The translations under genes were made by a program, and so were the position numbers. The notes under the pieces were generated by a model, which saw only the letters and a program-made list of their open reading frames with translations, did no database searches and was not told where the DNA came from. A stretch of DNA of 64,000 nt, from positions 1,550,001-1,614,000 of the forward strand of contig OY970245.1 of the NCBI GenBank assembly GCA_963715455.1, in the 5' to 3' direction. This DNA is from VRUE01 sp963715455. GTDB lineage: Bacteria; Actinomycetota; Thermoleophilia; Solirubrobacterales; 70-9. Positions 33,960 to 42,506 of this stretch are shown here, in pieces (within the stretch, counting starts at the first letter, position 1; every line of letters begins with the position of its first letter).

Positions 33960-34997
33960 ATGGGGCGCAAGACTCAAATCGCGATACTGACTCTCGTAGC
34001 GCTGCTCGTCCTCGGCGGGGTGGCTGCTTACGCCTATGACTCGACCCAGAAGGACGAGATCGCTGAGGGCGTGGCGATCGCCGGCGTCGATGTCAGCGGT
34101 ATGGACGCCCAGGAAGCGAAGCGCGCCGTGCGCCGTCAGCTGCTGCGTCCCCTGCGGCATTCGATTCGCGTCGGCTACGACGGCGAGAGTTGGGAGCTGC
34201 CTGGCGAGAGTCTCAAAGTTCACGCCGACGTTGACGCTGCGGTCGACGAGGCGCTCGCCGAAAGCCAGGACGGCGGCCTGCCGGGCCGTCTCGTGCGCTA
34301 CGTGACCGGCGGTGACGTCGACGAGCAGGTGAGCGCTGACGTCACCTACTCGGAGCCGGCGATCAACAAGTTCGTTCGCAAGGTGGCGGGGAAGGTCGGC
34401 GAGGAACCACAGGACGCCACGGTCGAGGCCAACGGCGCCGAACTAACGGTCGTGCGGGCCGAAAACGGGCGCAAGCTACGCGACAACCTGTTGACCAAAG
34501 AGCTCAAGGCGGCGGTGCTCAATGCCAATGCCGACCACACGATCGCTGCTCGCACCACCCCGGTGATGCCCGAGGTGACGACCAAGGAAGTCGCTGCGGT
34601 TTACCCGATCTACCTCACTCTCGACCGCGCCACCTACACACTGCGCCTCTGGAACGACCTGAAGCTGACCAAGAGCTACACGGTGGCGGTTGGCCAGGAA
34701 GGGTTGGAAACGCCCGAAGGGCTCTACCACATCCAGGACAAGCAGATCGAACCTACGTGGCATGTGCCGGAATCAGACTGGGCTGGCAGCCTCGCCGGGC
34801 AGTCGATCCCGCCCGGCCCCTCCAATCCACTGAAGGCGCGCTGGATGGGGATCTACGAAGGGGCCGGCATCCACGGCACCGAAGAAACCTCCTCGCTGGG
34901 CACTGCCGCTTCGCACGGCTGCGTGCGCATGTCGGTCCCCGACGTGGAAGACCTGTACGACCGAGTCGAAGTGGGCACGCCGATCTACATTGGCTAG
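33960..34997 (+). CDS. L,D-transpeptidase (YkuD domain) with N-terminal peptidoglycan-binding domain
   Basis: The protein (about 345 residues) has a short cytoplasmic start, one membrane or signal segment (IAILTLVALLVLGGVAAYAY), a YoaR/PG-binding-4-like region (about 35-200) and a C-terminal YkuD domain. The catalytic site is complete: IHGTEETSSLGTAASHGCVRM, with Cys near 321. Such enzymes make 3-3 cross-links in peptidoglycan on the outer face of the membrane. GGGGAAAGG just before ATG 33960 is a ribosome binding site. Confidence 0.9.
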   Translation: MGRKTQIAILTLVALLVLGGVAAYAYDSTQKDEIAEGVAIAGVDVSGMDAQEAKRAVRRQLLRPLRHSIRVGYDGESWELPGESLKVHADVDAAVDEALAESQDGGLPGRLVRYVTGGDVDEQVSADVTYSEPAINKFVRKVAGKVGEEPQDATVEANGAELTVVRAENGRKLRDNLLTKELKAAVLNANADHTIAARTTPVMPEVTTKEVAAVYPIYLTLDRATYTLRLWNDLKLTKSYTVAVGQEGLETPEGLYHIQDKQIEPTWHVPESDWAGSLAGQSIPPGPSNPLKARWMGIYEGAGIHGTEETSSLGTAASHGCVRMSVPDVEDLYDRVEVGTPIYIG

Positions 34998-35030
34998 AGG
35001 CTCGCGCGAGCGCGCGGCGAACTTGATCCA

Positions 35031-35912
35031 ATGAGTTGGGACGAGGCGCTTGCCGCTTATGACCGCGACCTGCGAGGTCGCAACGCCGCTGAGCGCACGC
35101 GGCGTGCCTACGCGGTTGATCTTGGCCAGTTCGTCGAGTGGGCTGGGGATCGCGCTCCGGCGGATATTCGCCACCGCGACGTGCGCCGTTACGCAGCCGG
35201 GCTCTCCTCCGCGGGAATGGCGCCGGCCACCATCGCCCGCAAGCTCGCCGCGGTGCGTGGTCTCTTCGACTACCTCGTGCGCACCGAGCGGCTCGGGCAG
35301 AACCCGGCTGACCTCGTCTCCAGCCCGAAGCGCGAAGAGAAGCTGCCGCGTGTGCTGACCGCCGAGCAAGTACGCACCCTGCTCGAGCGCATCCCAACCC
35401 GCACACCGCTTGAGCTGCGTGACCGGGCGATGCTCGAGCTGGCCTACTCCTGCGGCCTGCGCTGCGAGGAGATCGTCAACCTCGACCTCGGCGCGCTCGA
35501 TTTCGAAAGCGAGCAGCTACGCGTGCTCGGCAAGGGTTCCAAGGAACGGCTATTGCCGGTTGGGGAGCCGGCCCGGAAGGCCGTGGAGCGCTACACCGAG
35601 CGGGGCCGCCACGGCCTCGCTGCCGATCCGCGTGAGCAGGCGCTCTTTCTCTCCAAGAGCGGCCGCCGTCTCTCCAACTCCGACGTCACCCGTCGCCTGG
35701 GGCTCTGGGTGCGCGAGGCTGCGCTGGCTGCTGGCATCTCGCCGCACTCGCTGCGCCACAGCTTCGCCACCCACTTGCTCGAGGGGGGCGCCGACTTGCG
35801 CACTATCCAGGAGCTGCTCGGTCACGCCTCGATCTCGACCACGCAGGTCTACACTCGGGTCGATGCGGCCCGCCTGCGCGACGCGTACGCTGCCACCCAC
35901 CCACGCGCATGA
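35031..35912 (+). CDS. Tyrosine recombinase XerC/XerD
   Basis: XerC/D resolves chromosome dimers at dif with FtsK. The 293-residue protein has the N-terminal SAM-like domain (NAAERTRRAYAVDLGQFVEW) and the catalytic set: Arg in YSCGLRCEEIVNLD, Lys in VLGKGSKERLLP, HSLRHSFATHLLEGG, and LLGHASISTTQVYTRV with the nucleophilic Tyr. It stands beside housekeeping genes with no attachment sites or prophage, which supports a Xer role over an integrase. XerC and XerD cannot be told apart here. Confidence 0.9.
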   Translation: MSWDEALAAYDRDLRGRNAAERTRRAYAVDLGQFVEWAGDRAPADIRHRDVRRYAAGLSSAGMAPATIARKLAAVRGLFDYLVRTERLGQNPADLVSSPKREEKLPRVLTAEQVRTLLERIPTRTPLELRDRAMLELAYSCGLRCEEIVNLDLGALDFESEQLRVLGKGSKERLLPVGEPARKAVERYTERGRHGLAADPREQALFLSKSGRRLSNSDVTRRLGLWVREAALAAGISPHSLRHSFATHLLEGGADLRTIQELLGHASISTTQVYTRVDAARLRDAYAATHPRA

Positions 35913-35955
35913 GCGGTAAGAACTTGTCAGCAACTCTAGGATTGGGCCAAGGGGT

Positions 35956-36729
35956 ATGGAAACCGGAGTAAAAGAGGTGGAGCTGCGCGATCTCTGGCGC
36001 CGCTACAAGGTGGATGGCGATGCCAGAGCCCGCGAGCGGCTCGTCGTCGCCTACTCACCGATGGTGAAGTTCGTTGCCGGCCGGCTCGGCGCTGGGCTGC
36101 CCTCGCACGTCGACGATGCCGACCTGATCTCCTACGGCCTGATGGGCCTGATCGGGGCGATCGAGCGCTTCGACCCTGAGCGCGGCATCAAGTTCGAGAC
36201 TTTCGCGATGACCCGCATCCGCGGCGCGATCATCGACGAGCTGCGCTCGCTGGACTGGGTGCCACGCTCGGTCCGCTCTCGGGCGCGCGAAATTGAGACG
36301 GCCCAGGCCAAGCTCGAGCACGAGTTGCAGCGGGCGCCGACCGAGGCCGAGCTGGCGCAGCGGCTCGACATCTCCGAAGAAGAACTGCAGAGCTCGCTGT
36401 TGGAAATCGCCAATTCCTCGGTCTATGCGCTCGACGAGCTTTGGACCGTCTCGGACTCCTCTGGTGACCAGGTCTCGCTGCTCGACACGATCTCCGATCC
36501 GCGCGCCGAAGACCCGCAGGAGTCGCTGGCCAGTAGCGAGGTGAAGGACCGGCTTACCGAGGCGATCGCGACGTTGCCCGAGCGCGAGCAGCTGGTCGTC
36601 GCCCTCTACTACTACGAGAACCTCACGTTGCGCGAGATCGGCGAGGTGCTCGGCGTCACCGAGTCGCGCGTCTCGCAGTTGCACACCAAGGCAGTGATGC
36701 GGCTTAAGTCCGGTCTGCAGCCGGCCTGA
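35956..36729 (+). CDS. RNA polymerase sigma factor, WhiG/FliA type (sigma-28 group)
   Basis: A 257-residue sigma-70 family member with regions 2, 3 and 4. Region 2 contains DADLISYGLMGLIGAIERFDPERGIKFETFA and MTRIRGAIIDELRSLDW; the motif VPRSVRSRAREIE is typical of FliA/WhiG. Region 4 reads LPEREQLVVALYYYENLTLREIGEVLGVTESRVSQLH. In Streptomyces WhiG drives sporulation and in others FliA drives flagella; no flagellar or sporulation gene is nearby. Its position after xerC resembles the whiG locus. CCAAGGGG precedes the ATG as ribosome binding site. Confidence 0.9.
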   Translation: METGVKEVELRDLWRRYKVDGDARARERLVVAYSPMVKFVAGRLGAGLPSHVDDADLISYGLMGLIGAIERFDPERGIKFETFAMTRIRGAIIDELRSLDWVPRSVRSRAREIETAQAKLEHELQRAPTEAELAQRLDISEEELQSSLLEIANSSVYALDELWTVSDSSGDQVSLLDTISDPRAEDPQESLASSEVKDRLTEAIATLPEREQLVVALYYYENLTLREIGEVLGVTESRVSQLHTKAVMRLKSGLQPA

Positions 36730-36777
36730 TTCGCTCCGGAGTATCTGAGCGCTCTTGGAGGCACGCCCCTCTGGGTG

Positions 36778-36783
36778 TACCTT
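36778..36783 (+). promoter_or_regulatory. -10 box for the EF-G2-like gene
   Basis: TACCTT ends 6 bases before the GTG at 36790 and favours that start over the GTG at 36775. Confidence 0.4.
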
Positions 36784-36789
36784 CACCAT

Positions 36790-38856
36790 GTGTCCCATAA
36801 GGCGGCAGATCGGATTCGCAACGTCGCTCTGATCGGGCACCGCGGCTCTGGCAAGACCAGTTTGCACGAGGCAATGCTCTTCGAGGCCGGCGCGGTCACT
36901 CGGCTGGGATTGGTGGAGGAGGGCTCGACCGTCTCCGACCATGAGTCCGATGAGCAGGAGCGCGCGATGTCGATCAACGCGGCCGTCGCCTGCTTTGAGC
37001 ACGACGGCCGCGAGATCAACCTGATCGACACGCCGGGCGAGCCGAGTTTTGTCGCCGACGCGATCGCGGCACTGCGCGTAGCCGACGCCGCCGTGGTCGT
37101 CGTCAACGCGATGATGGGAGTCGAGGTGCACACCGAGCGGCTTTGGCGACGGGCTGACGAGGGTGGCCTGGCGCGGCTTGTCTTCGTCAACATGCTCGAC
37201 CGCGAGCGGGCCGACTTCTACCGGGCGCTCGAGTCGCTGAAGGCTGCCTTCGGTCCCCACGTCGTCGCCACCGAGATCCCGATTGGCGCCGAGCCCGAGG
37301 TGCGTGGCGTGGTCGATCTGATCGACATGAAGGCCTTCGTCTACGAGGGGGTGGGGCCCGGTGCTGCCCAGGAGGCTGAGATCCCGGCGGAGCTGCGCGA
37401 GCGGGCCGAGGAGTACCGCGAGAAGCTGATGGACGAGGTGGCGGAGAACTCCGACGAGCTGATGGAGCGCTACTTGGAGGGCGAGGAGATCGACCACGAA
37501 GAGATCGTCCGCGTGCTCAAGCAGGGGGTGACCGCGGGGCGCATCTTCCCGGTCACCTGCGGCGTGGCGACGCGCAACCTGGGCACCGGGCGCCTGCTGG
37601 AGGCTCTGGTCGAGGATCTACCTTCGCCGGCGATGCGCGGCGCCCTGCCGGCAACCGGCGCCGACGGCGAGGCGATCGAGATCGAGCCCGACGAGGAGGG
37701 ACCGCTGGTTGCCTACGTCTTCAAGACCCTGGCCGATCCTTACACCGGCCGCGTCAATCTCTTCCGCGTCTATCGCGGGACGTTGCGGTCCGATTCGCAG
37801 GCGTTCAACGTCACCCAGGGGGCAAAGGAGCGCATTGGCCAGCTTGGCCAGCCGCTGGGCAAAGAGTTGAAGTCGGCCGAGGAGCTCGGCGCGGGCGACA
37901 TCGGCGCCGTCGCCAAGCTCAAGGGGACGCACGCTGGCGACGTGCTCTGCGCCGGCCAGGAGGAGATCGGTTTCGCCCCGCTCGATCTGCCCAACCCGGT
38001 GATGGCCTTCGCTTACGAGCCCAAGTCGAAGGGCGACGAGGAGAAGGCGGCGGCGGCCGTGCGCCGTCTCACCGAGGAAGACCCGACCCTCGACGTGCAC
38101 CGCGACGCGCAGACCGGCGAGCAAATCATCGCCGGCCTCACCCAGGTGCATGTCGAAGTGATCGTCGCGCGGATGAAGAGCCGCTTCGGGGTCGAGATCG
38201 AGCTGCACCCGCCGCGCGTCCCCTATCAGGAGTCGATCCGCAAGGCGGCTAGCGCCCACGCCCGCTACAAGAAGCAGTCCGGCGGGCGCGGCCAGTTCGC
38301 CGACTGCCAGATCGAGATTGAGCCGGCCGAGGATGGGATCGGCTTCGAGTTCGTCAACAAGATCAAGGGAGCGGCGATCCCCGGCGGTTACATCCCCGGG
38401 GTGGAGAAGGGCATCGAAGAAGCGATGGCGCACGGCACCGTCGCCGGCTACCCGGTCAAGGGGGTGCGGGTGAGGTTGGTCGACGGCAAGCACCACGACG
38501 TCGATTCCTCGGAGATGGCTTTCAAGATCGCCGGCGCGATGGCCTTCAAGGAGGCGATGGAAGCCGCCGACCCGGTGCTTCTGGAGCCCGTGGTGCGGCT
38601 CATCGTCAGCTGTCCAGAGGACGTGGTCGGCGACGTGATCGGTGACCTCAACTCGCGCCGCGGCCACCCGCTGGGGATGGAGCCAAAGGCGGGGATGACC
38701 GAGGTAATGGCCGAGGTGCCGATGGCCGAGGTGCTCGACTACGCCCCCGACCTGCGCTCGATCAGCGGCGGCCGGGCCGACTTCGAGGTCGAGTTCGACC
38801 GCTACGAGGAGGTGCCGGCCCACTTGGCTGAGAAAGTCGTCTCAGCGGCAGCTTGA
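36790..38856 (+). CDS. Elongation factor G-like protein (EF-G2 type)
   Basis: A 688-residue EF-G paralogue with all EF-G domains. The GTPase motifs are atypical: G1 is GHRGSGKTSL, G3 reads DTPGEPSF instead of DTPGHVDF, so the catalytic His is replaced by Glu, and G4 reads NMLDRER instead of NKMD. Such EF-G2 proteins are frequent in actinobacteria. They are usually assumed not to be the main translocase; their job is unresolved. GTG 36790 (VSHKAADRIRNVALIG) is chosen; 36775 is possible. No str operon is nearby. Confidence 0.85.
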   Translation: MSHKAADRIRNVALIGHRGSGKTSLHEAMLFEAGAVTRLGLVEEGSTVSDHESDEQERAMSINAAVACFEHDGREINLIDTPGEPSFVADAIAALRVADAAVVVVNAMMGVEVHTERLWRRADEGGLARLVFVNMLDRERADFYRALESLKAAFGPHVVATEIPIGAEPEVRGVVDLIDMKAFVYEGVGPGAAQEAEIPAELRERAEEYREKLMDEVAENSDELMERYLEGEEIDHEEIVRVLKQGVTAGRIFPVTCGVATRNLGTGRLLEALVEDLPSPAMRGALPATGADGEAIEIEPDEEGPLVAYVFKTLADPYTGRVNLFRVYRGTLRSDSQAFNVTQGAKERIGQLGQPLGKELKSAEELGAGDIGAVAKLKGTHAGDVLCAGQEEIGFAPLDLPNPVMAFAYEPKSKGDEEKAAAAVRRLTEEDPTLDVHRDAQTGEQIIAGLTQVHVEVIVARMKSRFGVEIELHPPRVPYQESIRKAASAHARYKKQSGGRGQFADCQIEIEPAEDGIGFEFVNKIKGAAIPGGYIPGVEKGIEEAMAHGTVAGYPVKGVRVRLVDGKHHDVDSSEMAFKIAGAMAFKEAMEAADPVLLEPVVRLIVSCPEDVVGDVIGDLNSRRGHPLGMEPKAGMTEVMAEVPMAEVLDYAPDLRSISGGRADFEVEFDRYEEVPAHLAEKVVSAAA

Positions 38857-38893
38857 TCGCCGTCGAAGCGCAGTGGAGAGCTAGCTTTCCGGT

Positions 38894-39313
38894 GTGAGCA
38901 TCTACCAGCGGGACCCAGCCGCTCCTGGGGCCAACGTGGGGCGGCGGCGGATTCAGCCCGACGGTCGTGTCGAGCGGGCGATCAGGCGCTTCAACGTCAG
39001 CCCAGCGGCGCGCACTGCGGCCGGGCTGACACGCAGCCTCGGCCAGCCCAGGGTCTCGGTCGGGGCGGCGGCGGGTTCGCCCAGCGAGGTGCGCATCACG
39101 GTCGCCTGGGAGCTCTGTTGGTACCAGTGGGGCGTCGACCTCGGCGAGGAGCTGCGTCCCGTCTTCGAGATCGCCAGGGGCACCGAGGTGGCCCAGCTCG
39201 ACTCCTCAGCTCGCCAGTGGAACGTGAGCGCTGGTGTCGACGGGCGCTTGGTGGCCGGTGGAGCGGAGCGCCAGTCGCGCGGCCCGCGGCGCCTGCGGCT
39301 GAGGCGCTGGTGA
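38894..39313 (+). CDS. Hypothetical protein
   Basis: A 139-residue basic protein starting MSIYQRDPAAPGANVGRRR from GTG. The first 60 residues are rich in Arg and probably disordered. The middle (EVRITVAWELCWYQWGVDLGEELRP) looks like a small beta/alpha core. No family was recognised. Its stop overlaps the GTG of rnhA and codon bias matches the genome, so it is probably real and cotranscribed with rnhA. Confidence 0.6.
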   Translation: MSIYQRDPAAPGANVGRRRIQPDGRVERAIRRFNVSPAARTAAGLTRSLGQPRVSVGAAAGSPSEVRITVAWELCWYQWGVDLGEELRPVFEIARGTEVAQLDSSARQWNVSAGVDGRLVAGGAERQSRGPRRLRLRRW

Positions 39314-39705
39314 AGCTGGTCGTCAACGTCGACGGCGGCGCGCGCGGCAACCCCGGCCCAGCGGCGATCGCGGCGGTCGTCCAGGACGCCGACGGGGGCG
39401 TGCTCGAGGAGCGCGGCGAGCGGATCGGCGAGGCGACCAACAACGTCGCCGAGTACAAAGCGCTGCTGCTGGGCATCGAGCGAGCGTCGGCTCTGGGCGC
39501 CGACGAGGTCGAGCTGGTCGGCGACTCCGAGCTGGTCGTCAAGCAGGTGAAAGGCGAGTACAAGGTCAAGCACGCCGACATGCGCAAGCTGCACGCGCAG
39601 GTCAAGCAGGCCCTCGACGACTTCGAGAGCTGGTCGATCCGCCACGTGCGGCGCGAGCAGAACGCCGAGGCCGACCGGCTCGTCAACGAGGCACTCGATG
39701 GCTGA
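39310..39705 (+). CDS. Ribonuclease HI family protein
   Basis: GTG 39310 gives 131 residues starting VKLVVNVDGGARGNPGPAAIAAVV, the RNase H fold with the first Asp. Glu follows in NNVAEYKALLLGIERA, Asp in VELVGDSELVVKQVKG and the last acid in VRREQNAEADRLVNEAL. All four catalytic acids are present. It is the short RNase HI type common in actinobacteria and archaea. It forms a tight overlap chain with the genes before and after it. Confidence 0.9.
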   Translation: MKLVVNVDGGARGNPGPAAIAAVVQDADGGVLEERGERIGEATNNVAEYKALLLGIERASALGADEVELVGDSELVVKQVKGEYKVKHADMRKLHAQVKQALDDFESWSIRHVRREQNAEADRLVNEALDG

Positions 39706-39865
39706 GGGCCCCAGGCCGATTGATCCTGGGGTGGACATCATCGGGCACTACTGGCCTCTTCCACTTCGCGATTCGCTACCCGAGCCGCAGCCGGGCCAGC
39801 GGGTCGAGATGTACACCCGGCCCCTCGACCTACAGAGCCTGCTGGCTGCTGGCGACGCTGCCTAA
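39698..39865 (+). CDS. Small hypothetical protein, 55 residues
   Basis: ATG 39698 overlaps the last codons of rnhA by eight bases and reads 55 codons to a TAA at 39863. The protein begins MAEGPRPIDPGVDIIGHYWP and continues with LPLRDSLPEPQPGQRVEMYT. It is Pro-rich with no membrane segment, and no family was recognised. Coupling to rnhA and genome-like codon use suggest that it is translated. Its stop overlaps the stop of the convergent protease gene. Confidence 0.5.
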   Translation: MAEGPRPIDPGVDIIGHYWPLPLRDSLPEPQPGQRVEMYTRPLDLQSLLAAGDAA

Positions 39866-40689
39866 GAGCCGAGGATCGCGCCCGCCAGGTTGCCTTTGAA
39901 GGCTTGCGTGCCGGGGACGAGCTGCATCCCGGTGAAGCTGCTGTGGGAGCGCAGGTAGGCAAGCTCCTGGGCGAGGTTGCCGACGCCGTTGGAGCCGGCC
40001 AGCGGCGCCAGCTGCAGCGTGCTGAGCACGCCGAAGGCTGCGCCCGAGCCGTTGAGGAAGCCGCTGCCCGAGTCGCCGGGGATGCCGGGGGTAAGGGTGA
40101 TCACATTGTGGCTCCAGCCGTTGCCTTCGTTCTGGACGACGATGCCCTGCTTGGGACTCAGCTTGGTGATGCCGCCGCGCAGTTCCGAGTTGCCGTAGGA
40201 GTAGACGGTCGAGCCGAGCCCGCCGGTCGAGCCGATGCCGGTGGGGCCGCCGAAGCCCGGCACCGAGGGATTGACCCTGGCGATGTCGGCCGGGTCGATC
40301 TCGATCAGGGCGAAGTCGTTGTAGGCGCAGGCGTCGGGATCGGTCTCACCGCTGGCCTGCATCGCAAGCCAGGAGTTGTAGGCCAGGGTCCCTGGTTTGC
40401 TCGCGCCCGTGACTTTGACCGGTGTCCCCAGTGGTAGCGAGCCGCTGGTGCAGCCGTCCGTTTCGGTCTGGCCGCCGGTTCCCGAGCAGTGGGCGGCCTG
40501 GCCCAGGTAGACACTCGCGCCTTCTTCGAAGACGAAGTTCGAGGTGCACTGGGCGCCTTCGGTGAAGACCTGAACGCCCGGGTGGACGGTCGCCTGCCCG
40601 ATAGGCGCCCATGCCAGGGAGGCGGAGGGAGGGACCGCCGCGACGATGAGCGCCGCCAGCAACGAAACGAGGGTCGTGCGTTTGAGCAT
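39862..40689 (-). CDS. Secreted trypsin-like serine protease
   Basis: A 275-residue exported protein: signal peptide MLKRTTLVSLLAALIVAAVPPSASLA, then a chymotrypsin-like domain. The catalytic triad can be placed as His67 (GQAAHCSG), Asp125 (YNDFALIEI) and Ser207 (GIPGDSGSGF). Cysteines around 48, 68, 80 and 121 could form disulphides. It acts outside the cell; the substrate is unknown. Upstream, GGAGGAG lies near the start codon at 40689. It converges with the small gene after rnhA. Confidence 0.85.
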   Translation of the reverse strand: MLKRTTLVSLLAALIVAAVPPSASLAWAPIGQATVHPGVQVFTEGAQCTSNFVFEEGASVYLGQAAHCSGTGGQTETDGCTSGSLPLGTPVKVTGASKPGTLAYNSWLAMQASGETDPDACAYNDFALIEIDPADIARVNPSVPGFGGPTGIGSTGGLGSTVYSYGNSELRGGITKLSPKQGIVVQNEGNGWSHNVITLTPGIPGDSGSGFLNGSGAAFGVLSTLQLAPLAGSNGVGNLAQELAYLRSHSSFTGMQLVPGTQAFKGNLAGAILGS

Positions 40690-40805
40690 TGCTGAGACTC
40701 CTCCTGTTGCAGGACCGGCAACCGTCCACCGGGACGAGAGTCAGCCTACCAAATATTAAGTAGAACCAAGAAGACAGCGCGGAGCCTGATATTCATCTAG
40801 CCCAC

Positions 40806-41597
40806 ATGGGGGAGATGCGCATCACCCACATCGGCGGGCCGACAGCGCTGATCGAGGTCGGCGGTTGGCGCCTACTGACCGACCCGACCTTCGACCCGCC
40901 GGGCAAGAAATACAACTTCGGCTGGGGTACCTCTTCGCGTAAGACGACTGCGGCGGCGATTTCGCCGGCTGCGTTGGGGCCGATCGACGCGGTCCTGCTC
41001 AGCCACGACCAGCACGCCGACAACCTCGATCCGGCCGGCCGGGCGTTGCTTCCCGATGCCGACTCGGTGATCACCACCGTAGCCGGCGCGAAGCGCCTTG
41101 GTGGAAACGCTCGCGGCCTCGCGGCTTGGGGCACAACGTCGCTAGAGAGCCCTGGCAGGCCGCCTATCGAGATCACCGCGACGCCCTGCCGCCATGGCCC
41201 ACCGCTCAGCCGGCCGATCGTCGGCGAGGTGGCCGGCTTCGCGCTTAGCTGGGAGGGCCAGGAGCACGGCGCTCTCTGGATCTCGGGCGATACCGTGCTC
41301 TTCAACGGCGTGCGCGAAGTCGCCGATCGCCTGCAGATCGGCACCGCTGTCGTTCACCTCGGCGGCGTGCGCTTCCCGGTCTCCGGGCCGCTGCGCTACA
41401 CGATGAACGCCCGCGAAGCGGTCGAGCTCTACGACCTGATCCGCCCGCACACCGTGATCCCGATCCACTACGAGGGCTGGAAGCATTTCCGCCAGGGACG
41501 CGAGGCGATCGAAAGCGAGCTCAGCGGCGCCCCCGAGCAGCTGCGCCAAGCGGTCCGCTGGCTACCGATCGGCACTGCAACCACGCTCGCAGCCTGA
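40806..41597 (+). CDS. Metallo-beta-lactamase-fold hydrolase (UlaG/UPF0173-like)
   Basis: A 263-residue MBL-fold protein of the UlaG-like group: MRITHIGGPTALIEVGGWRLLTDP at the start, a metal motif, LWISGDTVLF, and IPIHYEGWKHF near the end. The canonical HxHxDH motif is replaced by LLSHDQHADNLD, where one metal-binding His is Gln and the last His is Asn. It could therefore bind one metal or none. The substrate is unknown. It ends 45 bases before tRNA-Gly, with a GGCC-rich stem-loop in between (about 41600-41623). Confidence 0.82.
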   Translation: MGEMRITHIGGPTALIEVGGWRLLTDPTFDPPGKKYNFGWGTSSRKTTAAAISPAALGPIDAVLLSHDQHADNLDPAGRALLPDADSVITTVAGAKRLGGNARGLAAWGTTSLESPGRPPIEITATPCRHGPPLSRPIVGEVAGFALSWEGQEHGALWISGDTVLFNGVREVADRLQIGTAVVHLGGVRFPVSGPLRYTMNAREAVELYDLIRPHTVIPIHYEGWKHFRQGREAIESELSGAPEQLRQAVRWLPIGTATTLAA

Positions 41598-41626
41598 CCC
41601 GGCCGCGGGGCAACCCCCGGCCAGGC

Positions 41627-41632
41627 TAGAAT
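41627..41632 (+). promoter_or_regulatory. -10 box for tRNA-Gly
   Basis: TAGAAT ends 9 bases before the first base of tRNA-Gly. Confidence 0.5.
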
Positions 41633-41641
41633 CGCCTCCGT

Positions 41642-41715
41642 GCGGCTGTAGCTCAGCTGGCTAGAGCGTCTGCTTGCCATGCAGAAGGTCGTCGGTTCGA
41701 ATCCGATCAGCCGCT
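41642..41715 (+). tRNA. tRNA-Gly (anticodon GCC)
   Basis: A complete cloverleaf of 74 bases: acceptor GCGGCTG pairs with CAGCCGC, D arm GCTC/GAGC, anticodon stem TCTGC/GCAGA around loop TTGCCAT, T arm GTCGG/CCGAT with TTCGAAT. The discriminator is T, usual for bacterial tRNA-Gly. CCA is not encoded. The next open frame starts only three bases after the 3' end. Confidence 0.95.
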
Positions 41716-41717
41716 TG

Positions 41718-42302
41718 ATGAGGAGACTTATAGTCGCCTGTCTCGGCATGTCTCTCGTGCTCGGAGCAACGGCAACCGCGAGCCCGGCTACGAAGACGAC
41801 GCCGTTGGCCAACCCGGTCCTGGTGGTCGAGGCCAACAATGCCGGAGTCCAGAACCTCGGGGGCTTTCATCCGCTTCGCAATCCCACCGTAGGAGCCGCC
41901 GTCAAAGCTTTCAGCCGTCCGTCCTCGCGCCGGCCTCGCTATGGGGGAAGCGGCTGTGAGGTGTCCTGGAGGAAGATCGGGCTGAAGATGACTTTCGCCT
42001 ACTACGGCGGCGGTGGCGGAAGAACGGCCGCCTGCGGGGCGAACCGGGGCGTTGCCAAGTCAGCACTGATCCAGGGTTCAGCGGCGGAGCGGTGGCAGAC
42101 GAGCCGCGGCATCCGCATCGGCGACAGTCTCGAACAACTGGAGCGCCTCTACCCAAATGCGGTCGAATGGGAAGGGGACTACTGGCTGGCGATCGGTTTT
42201 TCCCCCGTGGGCGAAGACAGCAGCTATCCGGTTCTCGCAGCCATGGTTCGGAATGAAGCGGTTCGTGGATTCGAAGTGAAGATGTCGCCGGGCTACGACT
42301 AA
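41718..42302 (+). CDS. Putative secreted protein, function unknown
   Basis: ATG 41718 gives 194 residues with an export signal (MRRLIVACLGMSLVLGATATASPA). The mature part has two cysteines (GSGCEVSWRKIGLKM and RTAACGANRG) and a C-terminal region, GIRIGDSLEQLERLYPNA, resembling a small surface domain found in other actinobacterial secreted proteins. No family is named with confidence. The start lies three bases after the tRNA, so the message either is cut from the tRNA transcript or begins at a later ATG (41748). There is no ribosome binding site. Confidence 0.65.
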   Translation: MRRLIVACLGMSLVLGATATASPATKTTPLANPVLVVEANNAGVQNLGGFHPLRNPTVGAAVKAFSRPSSRRPRYGGSGCEVSWRKIGLKMTFAYYGGGGGRTAACGANRGVAKSALIQGSAAERWQTSRGIRIGDSLEQLERLYPNAVEWEGDYWLAIGFSPVGEDSSYPVLAAMVRNEAVRGFEVKMSPGYD

Positions 42303-42351
42303 ATGTGATCCCGTAATTAGCGCCAAGGAGGACGGCCAAGGCGAGTTTCGT

Positions 42352-42380
42352 TTGGGCAGCAGGCGGCTCTCGCTGCCCAA
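42352..42380 (+). terminator. Stem-loop after the secreted-protein gene
   Basis: TTGGGCAGC and GCTGCCCAA form a perfect 9-bp stem with an 11-base loop, 50 bases after the stop at 42302. There is no T-tract, as is common for terminators in this GC range. The rest of the 204-base gap up to 42506 holds nothing else convincing. Confidence 0.4.
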
Positions 42381-42506
42381 GCCGGACCGAACTGTGCCTT
42401 AAGCAGCCGAATCTCTGGGGCGTCATACGCCGTCGACGGCGGGCTGAGCAGGCAGGCTTAGTCGAGTGGCAGCGCACCTGCGAGCGCGCCGCGTCAGAAT
42501 GGCGCG

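Noticed and set aside
35031..35912. Phage integrase
   Set aside because: The protein matches Xer recombinases in length and motifs, no attachment repeats or phage genes are near, and neighbours are housekeeping genes.
42455..42500. A tRNA-like stretch (GGCTTAGTCGAGTGGCAGCGCACCTG)
   Set aside because: No T arm with TTCGA and no closing acceptor stem follow, so a cloverleaf cannot be formed.
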